Below, piece after piece: positions 15,775 through 23,409 of a stretch of DNA of 64,000 nt. A model generated the notes under the pieces. That model was given only the letters and a program-made list of their open reading frames with translations. It had not been told where the DNA came from and did no database searches. The stretch's first letter is position 1. Each line of letters opens with the position of its first letter. Location: contig JAHBWD010000004.1 of assembly GCA_019637175.1 (NCBI GenBank), positions 124,001 through 188,000 of the forward strand, read 5' to 3'. The position numbers were made by a program, and so were the translations under genes. This DNA is from Labilithrix sp. Lineage in GTDB: Bacteria; Myxococcota_A; Polyangia; Polyangiales; Polyangiaceae.

Positions 15775-17301
15775 TCAGTGACTGAACCAGAGGCGCCACG
15801 CGGCGACCGCCGCGGCGATCACGAGCAGGACGGCGATCCACGCCATCCCGCCTGACTTCTCGGAGTCTTTCCGCCGGATCTTGACGGTGTCGACGGCGCT
15901 CTTCGCGGCCTTGTCGGCGACCTTCTCGTCGCGCTTCTTCTGTTCGGCCTTCTTCTCGTCGGCCTCTTTGTCGTCGGCCTCTTTGGCCTCCGCCGCTTTC
16001 TTCTCGGCGGCGGCCTTCTCTTCCGCGACCTTCTCTTCGGCCGCCTTCTCCTCGGCGGCCTTCTCTTCGGCCGCCTTCTTCTCGGCAGCAGCCTTCTCCT
16101 CGGCGGCCTTCTCTTCGGCCGCCTTCTTCTCGGCGGCAGCCTTCTCTTCGGCCGCCTTCTTCTCGGCGGCGGCCTTCTCTTCGGCCGCCTTCTTCTCGGC
16201 GGCAGCCTTCTCTTCGGCGGCCTTTTTCTCGGCGGCAGCCTTCTCCGCCGCTCGCTTCTCGGCGGCGGCCTTCTCCTCCGCGGCCTTCTTCTCGGCGGCG
16301 GCCCTCTCGGCAGCGGCCTTCTGCGCCGCCGCGTCGACCTTCGGTGTCTCGCGCAGATTGGCGAGCAGCGGATCGTCGTCGGCCTTGCCCGCGGCGGGCG
16401 GGCTCGAAGCTGCGCGCGGCGGGTTCGTCGGCGCCTTGCCCGCGAGCAGCGCTCGCACGGCTTCGACGTCGTTCGACTCGGCGAGGGGACCGCTCATCAC
16501 CCAACGCTCGTAGGTGGGGAGCGAGACGCGACGCTCGCCGACGGTGATGTCGAACGGCCCTTGCGAGACCTTGCGTGCCTCGCCGAAGAGCGGCACCTCG
16601 AGGCGTCGCTCGTTGGTCTCGGCGAGCTTGGCGGCGAGCTCACGCGCGGCGCTGGTGTACTTCTCCGCGTTGCCCAAGAGCTGGGCGAGGTTCTTTTCGA
16701 AGACCTCGAGCTCGACCTCCTGCGTGCCCGAGCCGTCGGCGGCTGCGCGCGGCAACGCCGCCGCGAGCTCGACGGTGAGCTCGGAGACGCGATCCTTCGA
16801 GAGCGAGCGGAGGAGACGATCCGGCAACCCGTCGAGAACGCGCTCGATCGCCGCGTTGTCGGCGCGCTCGCCGAGCATCTGCCCGACCGCCTGCACGAGG
16901 TCGCCCTCGATCCGGATCTCGTCTTCTCCCCCGCCCTCGGCGAGGTAGTAGAAGCTGCTCGTGATGCGGTCGACGCCGACCGTGTGGACGCGCAGCCCCG
17001 CCTCGACGAGCTTCGGGACGAGCTTGCTCGAGACCGCGACGAGCGGGCTCTTCGCCGCCGCCTGCGCCGTGAGCGGCATCTTCGCCGGGGGGATCTGCTC
17101 CTCCGGCATGACGAGCTTGGTGTTGCGCCGAATCTCGTCGGTGAGCGCCTCGCGAGCGACCACGCTCACTTCGGTCGACCACGCGAGAATGCCCTTCGGC
17201 ACGTGCCAGCCCGCTGCCGCACCGGTGTGAGCAACGATTCGCGCGCGCTCGTCCTCGCCGACGAATAAAACGCCAGGGAGGACCAGAGGAGGGCTGGCCA
17301 T
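15775..17301 (-). CDS. C-terminally anchored protein with long Ala/Glu/Lys (TolA-like) repeat
   Basis: About 508 residues from ATG 17301; an in-frame GTG at 17322 is an alternative. Residues 1-315 form a globular domain without an obvious relative. Residues about 320-460 are an almost pure Ala-Glu-Lys repeat (units such as AEKKAAEEKAA), expected to be one long helix or coiled coil. A basic stretch (VDTVKIRRKDSEK) precedes the only membrane segment at the extreme C-terminus (MAWIAVLLVIAAAVAAWRLW). It is therefore probably a tail-anchored protein with its bulk in the cytoplasm. The repeat looks like TolA domain II, but the anchor is at the opposite end. Function unknown. Confidence 0.88.
   Translation of the reverse strand: MASPPLVLPGVLFVGEDERARIVAHTGAAAGWHVPKGILAWSTEVSVVAREALTDEIRRNTKLVMPEEQIPPAKMPLTAQAAAKSPLVAVSSKLVPKLVEAGLRVHTVGVDRITSSFYYLAEGGGEDEIRIEGDLVQAVGQMLGERADNAAIERVLDGLPDRLLRSLSKDRVSELTVELAAALPRAAADGSGTQEVELEVFEKNLAQLLGNAEKYTSAARELAAKLAETNERRLEVPLFGEARKVSQGPFDITVGERRVSLPTYERWVMSGPLAESNDVEAVRALLAGKAPTNPPRAASSPPAAGKADDDPLLANLRETPKVDAAAQKAAAERAAAEKKAAEEKAAAEKRAAEKAAAEKKAAEEKAAAEKKAAEEKAAAEKKAAEEKAAAEKKAAEEKAAEEKAAAEKKAAEEKAAEEKAAEEKVAEEKAAAEKKAAEAKEADDKEADEKKAEQKKRDEKVADKAAKSAVDTVKIRRKDSEKSGGMAWIAVLLVIAAAVAAWRLWFSH
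15990..16345. repeat. Degenerate tandem repeat encoding Ala/Glu/Lys helix
   Basis: About 350 bases made of near-copies of 18- and 33-base units built from ttctcggcggcggcc and cttctcttcggccgcc. It encodes the AEKKAAEEKAA stretch of the tail-anchored protein. Codons vary at third positions, so it is protein-selected repetition rather than a fresh microsatellite, but copy number could still change by slippage. Confidence 0.85.
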
Positions 17302-17390
17302 CGAGTCGGACGAGGCTAACACGGAACCGCAGGCGAGCGCCCACTTCGTGCACGTGGTGACTACGGTAGCGCTGATCTATAAGTAAGCCG

Positions 17391-17741
17391 GTGAAACGGG
17401 AGACCATCCAGCGCGTAGCCACGCCCACGGCCATCCTGGTCGGCCTCGACGACGCGCTCGCGGTGATGTGTACGGATCTGCTCGCCGACGGGGGCCTGCG
17501 CGTCCTGCGCGTCGGACACGTGGCCGCAGCCAGCGAGCGCATTCCCGTCGTGATGCCTCAGCTCGTGCTCACCTCGACCACGCTCTCGGACGAGGACACG
17601 GAGACGCTCGCCGACCGCTGCGTGGCCGTCGGCGCCGAGGTCCTCAAGCTCGCCCCGGGCACCGATCCCGAGGCGCTGCGCCCGATGCTGAAGAACGCCG
17701 CGCAGACCGCGCTCATTCGATCGCTGCGCGGCGCCCGCTGA
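17391..17741 (+). CDS. Hypothetical protein with receiver-like fold
   Basis: 116 residues from a GTG start. The strand pattern (TAILVGLDDALAVMCTDLLADGG, then LRVLRVGHVAAASERI, then PQLVLTST) resembles a response-regulator receiver domain, but the acidic pair is reduced and the phosphoacceptor Asp position reads VLTSTTL, so it would not be phosphorylated in the usual way. It could be a pseudo-receiver. It precedes a small zinc-knuckle gene on the same strand by 49 bases. Confidence 0.7.
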   Translation: MKRETIQRVATPTAILVGLDDALAVMCTDLLADGGLRVLRVGHVAAASERIPVVMPQLVLTSTTLSDEDTETLADRCVAVGAEVLKLAPGTDPEALRPMLKNAAQTALIRSLRGAR

Positions 17742-17790
17742 CGCCGAGAAGAGGCGGCCCCGGGAGCCTGCGTGCTAGGCTCGGAAACGC

Positions 17791-18021
17791 ATGGAAGCTT
17801 CGAGCGTCGAGCGCATGACCTGCCCCGCGTGCGGCGGAGCCGGCGGTGGCCCGTTCGGCCCGGCGGGCAGCGCATGGGACGACGAAGACTACGTCTGTCC
17901 TCGCTGCGAGGGCGAGGGCATGATCGCGCTCGACGACGTGATGGTGCAGAGCCAGCGCCCCGGCATCGTCAAGGCCGAGCCCGAGAAGGTCGAGAAAACG
18001 AAGCGCAAGGCCAGCGCTTGA
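17791..18021 (+). CDS. Small zinc-knuckle protein (DnaJ-type CxxCxGxG pair)
   Basis: 76 residues with two zinc knuckles, CPACGGAGGG and CPRCEGEGM, spaced as in the DnaJ central domain or in small tryptophan RNA-binding attenuator-like proteins. One zinc ion is probably held by the four Cys. The C-terminus is Lys-rich. No J domain is present. The start is ATG 17791; ATG 17815 (MTCPACGG) is possible. Role unknown. Confidence 0.75.
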   Translation: MEASSVERMTCPACGGAGGGPFGPAGSAWDDEDYVCPRCEGEGMIALDDVMVQSQRPGIVKAEPEKVEKTKRKASA

Positions 18022-18043
18022 GCCGCGCGCGCGCTGCCGCGGA

Positions 18044-19324
18044 GTGATCGTGGGCGCCGCCGTCGTCGCGATGCACGCGCGCTCGGGCCTCGTCGGGCTC
18101 AACGTCGTGACCGCCGCGCTCGACGCCGATCCGCGCACCGCAGGCCTCGACGTCCGCTTCGCGAAGACGGCGGGCGAGATGGCGAGTCATCTCCGCGAGG
18201 TGCACGCGGCGGGCGCGTCGCCGATCGCCGCCTGGTCGTTCTACTCGCCCGACTTCGAGGCCTCGCGACGCGACCTGACCGCCGTGAAGGAGCTGACGCG
18301 CGATCTCCGCGTGCTGCACGTCGCCGGCGGCGTCCACGCGTCGGCCGAGCCGCTCGCCACGCTGCGCGCCGGCTTCGACCTCGTCGCGATCGGCGAGGGC
18401 GAGCGCACGTTCGTCTCGCTCGCGCACGCCGTCGCGCGCGGCGACGACGTGCGCGCGCTCTCGGGCACCGCGCACATCGACGAGGACGGCGGCTTCGTGT
18501 CCCACGGTCCCGGCGAGCGGCCCGAGCTCGACGACTTTCCGCCGTTCAACGCCCGTTACAAGAAGTGGAACGCGCTCGAGATCACGCGCGGCTGCGTCTA
18601 CGCATGCACGTTCTGTCAGACGCCGTACATGTTCAAGGCGCGCTTCCGTCATCGCAGCGTCGCCAACGTGCGCGCGCACGTCGACGCGATGACCGCGTCC
18701 GGCTCGACGTTCGTGCGCTTCCTCACGCCGACGTCGCTCTCCTACGGCTCGAGCGACACGAGCGTGAACCTCGACGCCGTCGAGGCGTTGCTCGCGTCCG
18801 TGCGCGAAGGCGCCGGCCCGCGCGCGAAGATCTACTTCGGGACCTTCCCTTCGGAGGTGCGCCCCGAGCACGTCAGCGAGCGCGCGCTCGCGATCCTCGC
18901 GCGATACGCCGACAACCGCACGCTCGTCATCGGCGGTCAGTCGGGCTCCGATCGCATCCTCCGCGAGACGCGCCGCGGCCACGACGTCGACGCCGTCGTG
19001 CGCGCCGTCACGCTCTGCGTGGCCGCGGGCTTCCGCCCCGACGTCGACTTCTTGCTCGGGCTGCCCGGCGAGACGAACGACGATCGCGACGCGTCGATGA
19101 AGCTCGCCGAGCGCCTCGTCGGCCTCGGCGCGCGCATCCACTCGCACGCCTTCATGCCGCTCCCGGGAACGCCGCTCCGCGACGCCGAACCTCAGCCGAT
19201 CGACGAGGAGACGAGCCTGGCGATGGCGCGCCTCGAGTCGCGCGGGCGCGCCTACGGCCAGTGGCGCAAGCAGGTCGTCACCGCGAGCGACCTCGTGCGC
19301 GCGCGCCGCGCGCGCGTGCCATAA
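18044..19324 (+). CDS. B12-binding-domain radical SAM protein
   Basis: 426 residues from GTG 18044. The N-terminal 160 residues resemble a cobalamin-binding Rossmann domain (LHVAGGVHASAEP, VAIGEGERTF). The radical SAM Cys triad is C184-x3-C188-x2-C191 (GCVYACTFC). A GGQSGSDRILRETRRGH segment and a FLLGLPGET motif follow, as in MiaB-like and B12-type radical SAM enzymes. It resembles the MJ_1487-like group (TIGR04013). The reaction is unknown; candidates are methyl transfer or methylthiolation. Adjacent manA is nine bases downstream but need not be related. Confidence 0.88.
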   Translation: MIVGAAVVAMHARSGLVGLNVVTAALDADPRTAGLDVRFAKTAGEMASHLREVHAAGASPIAAWSFYSPDFEASRRDLTAVKELTRDLRVLHVAGGVHASAEPLATLRAGFDLVAIGEGERTFVSLAHAVARGDDVRALSGTAHIDEDGGFVSHGPGERPELDDFPPFNARYKKWNALEITRGCVYACTFCQTPYMFKARFRHRSVANVRAHVDAMTASGSTFVRFLTPTSLSYGSSDTSVNLDAVEALLASVREGAGPRAKIYFGTFPSEVRPEHVSERALAILARYADNRTLVIGGQSGSDRILRETRRGHDVDAVVRAVTLCVAAGFRPDVDFLLGLPGETNDDRDASMKLAERLVGLGARIHSHAFMPLPGTPLRDAEPQPIDEETSLAMARLESRGRAYGQWRKQVVTASDLVRARRARVP

Positions 19325-19332
19325 TCCGCGCG

Positions 19333-20553
19333 ATGGTCGAGCGGCTCTCGTGCACGGTGATGCCCTACGCGTGGGGATCGCGGACCGCGATCGCCGAGCT
19401 CACCGGTCGCCCCGCGCCCACGGCCGGGCCCGAGGCCGAGCTGTGGATGGGCGCGCACCCGGTGGCGCCGTCGCGCTTGCGCCGCGGCGACCGCGAGGAG
19501 TCGCTCGCCGAGATCGTCGCCCGCGATCCCGATCGCGAGCTCGGCGCCGAGGTGCGCGCGGCCTTCGGCGATCGCCTCCCCTTCCTCCTCAAGGTCCTCG
19601 CCGCCGAGGAGCCGCTCTCGATCCAGGCGCACCCGACGACGGATCAGGCGCGCGCCGGCTTCGACGACGAAGAGCGACGCGGCGTCCCGCGCGACGCGGC
19701 GACGCGCAACTACCGCGACGCCTCGCACAAGCCCGAGCTCTTGTGCGCGCTCACGCCGTTCTACGCCCTGTGCGGCTTTCGCCGCGCGGCGGACACGCTC
19801 CGCCTGTTCGACGCGCTCGACGTCGAGGAGATCGCGCCGTACATCGCCCCGCTTCGAAGCGCGCCCGATCCAAGCGGCCTCGGCGCCGCGTTTCGCGCCC
19901 TCATGACGATGCCCGACGCCGCGCGCGCGCACGTCGTGTCGACGGTCGTCGCCGCGTGCGAGAAGCATGCAGGCGTGTTCGTGAACGAGTGCGGCTGGGC
20001 CGTTCGCCTCTCGCAGCTCTACCCGGGCGACGTCGGCGTCGTGAGCGCGCTCCTCTTGAACCTCGTGCGCCTCGCGCCGGGAGAGGCCATCTACCTGGGC
20101 GCGGGGAACCTCCACGCCTATCTCGGCGGCGTCGGCGTCGAGATCATGGCGAGCTCCGACAACGTCCTCCGCGGCGGCCTCACGAAGAAGCACGTCGACG
20201 TCCCCGAGCTCATGAAGGTGCTCGACTTCGCCGACGGCCCGATCGAGATCCTCCGCGCTCGACCGCTCGACGCGCACGAGAGCGTGTACGACACGCCCGC
20301 CGCCGAGTTCCGCCTCTCCCGCATCACCCTCTCGAGCGACGACGGGCGCGTCGAGCGCGTCGTCCGAGGTCCGGAGGTCGTCCTCTGCACCGACGGCCCG
20401 GTGACGCTCCGGGGAAATGCGGGCGGAGCGCCGGGTCTCCCCCTCGGGCGCGGAAGCTCTGCCTTCATTCCCGCCTGCACCGGGGGCTACACGGTCGAGC
20501 GGCCGATTCCGGGCACCGGCAACCTCTACCGCGCGACCGTCAATCTCACGTAG
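19333..20553 (+). CDS. manA: Mannose-6-phosphate isomerase, class I
   Basis: 406 residues from ATG 19333. Family motifs are clear: PYAWGSRTAIAEL and AELWMGAHP near the start, the zinc-site QAHPTTDQA (Gln and His), Glu in HKPELLCAL, and the later His in GAGNLHAYLGG, followed by MASSDNVLRGGLT. It interconverts mannose 6-phosphate and fructose 6-phosphate, feeding GDP-mannose for polysaccharide or glycolysis. It is cytoplasmic. The start lies nine bases after the radical SAM stop. Confidence 0.95.
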   Translation: MVERLSCTVMPYAWGSRTAIAELTGRPAPTAGPEAELWMGAHPVAPSRLRRGDREESLAEIVARDPDRELGAEVRAAFGDRLPFLLKVLAAEEPLSIQAHPTTDQARAGFDDEERRGVPRDAATRNYRDASHKPELLCALTPFYALCGFRRAADTLRLFDALDVEEIAPYIAPLRSAPDPSGLGAAFRALMTMPDAARAHVVSTVVAACEKHAGVFVNECGWAVRLSQLYPGDVGVVSALLLNLVRLAPGEAIYLGAGNLHAYLGGVGVEIMASSDNVLRGGLTKKHVDVPELMKVLDFADGPIEILRARPLDAHESVYDTPAAEFRLSRITLSSDDGRVERVVRGPEVVLCTDGPVTLRGNAGGAPGLPLGRGSSAFIPACTGGYTVERPIPGTGNLYRATVNLT

Positions 20554-20565
20554 CCTTCTCCCTTG

Positions 20566-21813
20566 ATGCACGTGGCCCCGCAGCACCCGCCCGCGCGGCG
20601 GTCGGATCCGGAAGCGACGCGGAAGATCATCGGCGGCGTCCTCTACGCGCTCGGCATGATCTCGGGCGCGCTGCTGCTGCTCATCGTCTTCTTGATCCCG
20701 GCGTTCACCTCGAAGAACTCCGGCGCCGAGCTCTACGCGATGTTCATCGGCACGCTCTTCGCGATGCCGATGCTCGCGATCTACCTGTGGGTTCCGTGGA
20801 TCGTCGATCGCTACGATCCCGAGCCCTGGTGGTGCTTGCTCCTCGCGCTCGCGTGGGGAGGCATCGCGGCTTGCGGCTTCTCCGCGCTCATCAACACCGC
20901 GGTGCACGTGATGGGCGCCGCGATCGGAGGCCCCGCGTTCGGCGACGTGCTCGGCGCGTGCGTGAGCGCGCCCATCGTCGAAGAGTTCATGAAGGGGATG
21001 GCCGTCTTCGGCATCTTCTTCTTCCTGCGGCGCCAGTTCGACGGCGTCGTCGACGGCGTGATCTACGCGACGTTCGCGGCGCTCGGGTTCGCCGCCGTCG
21101 AGAACGTCATCTATTACGGCAACGCGGCGAAGAGCGAGCTGCTCTCGAACCAGGAGGGCGTCCTCGCGGGCACCTTCGTGGTGCGCGGCATCCTCGCGCC
21201 GTGGGGCCACCCGCTCTACACGTCGATGACCGGGCTCGGCTTCGGCATCGCGCGCGAGACGAACAAGACGTGGCTCAAGTGGATGGCGCCCCTCGGCGGC
21301 TACCTGTTCGCCGCGTTCCTCCACGCCGTGTGGAACACGGCGGCGACGCTCTCGAACGCGCTCGTCTTGTTGATGCTGCCGCTCTGGTTCCTCTTCGTGC
21401 TCGCCTTCTTTTTCCTCGTCATCTGGCTCGTGAAGAGGAAGGGCAAGATCATCAAAGACCACCTGCGCGACGAGGTGCTGATGGGCAACCTCACGCCGTG
21501 GGAGCTCGAGCTCATCGGATCTCCATGGGGCCGCATCCGGGCGACGTTCTCGTACGGCGGCGGCGCCGGGCGGAAGTTCATCGACGCCGCGGCGCGCCTC
21601 GCGCTCAGCAAGTGGCACACCGGCCGCGCGACCCAAGGCAGAAAGCTCACGATCAGCGCCGACATGATCCTGCCGCTCAGGCAAGACCTGCATCGCCTGC
21701 GCGCAGAGGTCTCACGCGCGATGGGGCGTCAGGTGCAGCAACCGCAAGCGTGGGCGCCGCCGCCGGTCGGTGCGCAGCAGCAGCGGCCGCCGCAACAGCA
21801 GTGGCGCGGCTGA
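20566..21813 (+). CDS. PrsW-family intramembrane metalloprotease
   Basis: 415 residues from ATG 20566 (a TTG just before it is less likely). Seven or eight membrane segments cover residues 20-310. Catalytic motifs of PrsW/CPBP-like proteases are present: EEFMKG (Glu139, Glu140, Lys143), VENVIYY (Glu179) and LHAVWN (His253). The C-terminal 100 residues are cytoplasmic and end in a Gln/Pro-rich tail. PrsW in Bacillus cleaves an anti-sigma factor; the substrate here is unknown. It converges on a zinc-ribbon gene one base away. Confidence 0.9.
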   Translation: MHVAPQHPPARRSDPEATRKIIGGVLYALGMISGALLLLIVFLIPAFTSKNSGAELYAMFIGTLFAMPMLAIYLWVPWIVDRYDPEPWWCLLLALAWGGIAACGFSALINTAVHVMGAAIGGPAFGDVLGACVSAPIVEEFMKGMAVFGIFFFLRRQFDGVVDGVIYATFAALGFAAVENVIYYGNAAKSELLSNQEGVLAGTFVVRGILAPWGHPLYTSMTGLGFGIARETNKTWLKWMAPLGGYLFAAFLHAVWNTAATLSNALVLLMLPLWFLFVLAFFFLVIWLVKRKGKIIKDHLRDEVLMGNLTPWELELIGSPWGRIRATFSYGGGAGRKFIDAAARLALSKWHTGRATQGRKLTISADMILPLRQDLHRLRAEVSRAMGRQVQQPQAWAPPPVGAQQQRPPQQQWRG

Positions 21814-21814
21814 C

Positions 21815-22039
21815 TCAGGCGGAAGCGACGCGTCGGTCGCAGAGCATCATGCGCAGCTCGTCGACCGTGCGCGCGAGGCGCTCGGCGCGACGGTGCGCGA
21901 CCTTGTGCGAGCCGCACACGGTGACCTGCGTCCCGTCCTCGAGGCGGGTCATGCCGAGCGTCCGCGCGTCGGTGGATCCGCACACGGCGCAGGTCGCCGC
22001 CCCCTTCACGCTCCTCCGATCGATGTCGCCCATGCGCAT
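21815..22039 (-). CDS. Small zinc-ribbon protein
   Basis: About 74 residues from ATG 22039 (ATG 22033 and TTG 22075 are alternatives). A CAVCGS motif near residue 18 and a later VTVCGSH provide Cys and His ligands for one zinc. The C-terminal half is a charged helix (HRRAERLARTVDELRMML). No signal peptide. Not assigned to a known family; it may be a regulatory or nucleic-acid-binding protein. Confidence 0.7.
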   Translation of the reverse strand: MRMGDIDRRSVKGAATCAVCGSTDARTLGMTRLEDGTQVTVCGSHKVAHRRAERLARTVDELRMMLCDRRVASA

Positions 22040-22125
22040 GCGGCGAACGTCGCCTCCGAAGCGGCGCGCGGCCAACTTTTCGGCTCGTGCTTGCCGTCCC
22101 CTCCGGCGAGACCTACCGTGAGGGC

Positions 22126-22524
22126 GTGAGCGCCGACCCGCCGCGGAACTTCCTCATCTCGACCGAAGAGCGCATCCGCGCGCTCACGATCGGCGTCCCG
22201 GCGTACGCGGCGCGCAAGCGTCACATCGAGGATCTCGTCGACCGCTTCGTCGCGACGCTGGTCGAAGCGCACGACGTGCTCGTCGCGAAGGGCGCGCTCG
22301 TCGAGATCGAGGCCGCGCTGCTCGCGCGCGCGCGCGCGTTCGATCGCAAGAAGCTCGATCGCCTCGTCGACGCGCACAACCGCTACTACCCGATCGAGGC
22401 GAACCTCTCGATCGACCGCGCGACCGGCGATTACCTCCTCGGAGGGAGGCGCTGGCTCCCCGAGGCGCCGTGGACGCCCGAACGCTTGGTCGCGAGCGCG
22501 CAGAGCGCGCTCGCCAAGCGGTGA
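22126..22524 (+). CDS. Conserved-looking hypothetical protein upstream of prepilin peptidase
   Basis: 132 residues from GTG 22126, chosen because GAGGG sits six bases upstream; a GTG 13 codons earlier also exists. The sequence is helical with charged heptad-like segments (RIRALTIGVPAYAARKRHIEDLVDRF) and ends GGRRWLPEAPWTPERLVASA. No known domain. The stop overlaps the prepilin peptidase start by one base, so the two are probably co-translated. Confidence 0.75.
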   Translation: MSADPPRNFLISTEERIRALTIGVPAYAARKRHIEDLVDRFVATLVEAHDVLVAKGALVEIEAALLARARAFDRKKLDRLVDAHNRYYPIEANLSIDRATGDYLLGGRRWLPEAPWTPERLVASAQSALAKR

Positions 22525-23372
22525 TGCAGGTCTCCGAGCTCTCGCCTCACCTCGTGCGCGCGCTCGGCGGGCTCTTCGGCCTCGCCGGCGGCGTCGCTGC
22601 GGGCCGCCTCGCCGACGCGTTACCGCCCCGCTACGAGATCCGCCACCTCACCCAGGGATCGGCGAGAGCCCGCCGCAACGTCGTGCTGGTCGTCCTCGGG
22701 ATCCTCATCGGGGTCGCGCTCGCACACTTCACGCTCATGGCCCCCGAGCGCTCGGTCGCGCGCGCGGGGATCGCGTTCGGCACGAACCTCGTCCTCGCGA
22801 TCTCCCTCACCGGCGCCGCCGCGGTCGATCTCGAGCACATGATCCTGCCCAACGAGGTGACGCTCGGCGGAGCCGCGCTCGCGCTCGCGACCGCGTACTT
22901 CCGCGACGTCGGCCTCGTCGGGGCGCTCGTCGGCATGGTGGCGGGCGTCGCGATCACCTACCTCCCCGCCCTCCTCTACAAGAAGATCCGTGGGCGGAGC
23001 GGGATGGGCATCGGCGACGCCAAGCTCGCGCTCCTGGCCGGCGCGTGGCTCGGCGCCGAGGGCGTGCTCTTCGTGATTTTCGCCGGCGCGGTGCAGTCGG
23101 CGCTCTCCGCCACCGTCATGCGCCTCGCCGGCTTTCAGCTCGCCGTCCCCGAGAGCGTGAAGGCCGAGATCGACGAGCTCAGGGCCAAGGCCGCCGCCGG
23201 CGACGCCGAAGCGCGCGAGCTGCTCGGCGACGATCCGATGGCCGCTGATGTAGGTGACGCGTTGGCGAACATGCGACTCCCGCTCGGGCCCTTCCTCGTC
23301 CTCGGCTGCCTCGAGTTTCTGTTCGGGCAGCGCGAGATCCTGCGCGCTTGGGCGAGCTTCTTCGATCCTTAG
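22524..23372 (+). CDS. Type IV prepilin peptidase-like A24 aspartic protease
   Basis: 282 residues. Two catalytic aspartates are in place: Asp102 in VDLEHMILPNE and Asp165 in GMGIGDAKLAL, the hallmark GxGD motif of PilD/GspO peptidases. There are six to eight membrane segments. The N-terminal methyltransferase domain with its paired CxxC zinc site is absent or much reduced, so the enzyme may cleave without methylating. An unusual soluble insertion (about 215-255, EIDELRAKAAAGDAEAREL) lies before the last segment. It probably processes prepilins or pseudopilins encoded elsewhere. Confidence 0.88.
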   Translation: MQVSELSPHLVRALGGLFGLAGGVAAGRLADALPPRYEIRHLTQGSARARRNVVLVVLGILIGVALAHFTLMAPERSVARAGIAFGTNLVLAISLTGAAAVDLEHMILPNEVTLGGAALALATAYFRDVGLVGALVGMVAGVAITYLPALLYKKIRGRSGMGIGDAKLALLAGAWLGAEGVLFVIFAGAVQSALSATVMRLAGFQLAVPESVKAEIDELRAKAAAGDAEARELLGDDPMAADVGDALANMRLPLGPFLVLGCLEFLFGQREILRAWASFFDP

Positions 23373-23409
23373 CTGGCGTCGCTCGACCGCTTTCTCTTAT
23401 CGTTCTCTC

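Noticed and set aside
15881-16513. Long plus-strand open frame of Ala/Ser/Phe opposite the repeat protein
   Set aside because: It is the antisense reading of the Ala/Glu/Lys repeat; the minus-strand frame has a globular domain, basic stop-transfer and membrane anchor, so only that one is coding.
17391-17741. Calling the 116-residue protein a response regulator
   Set aside because: The phosphoacceptor aspartate and acidic pair are not conserved, so only a receiver-like fold is suggested.
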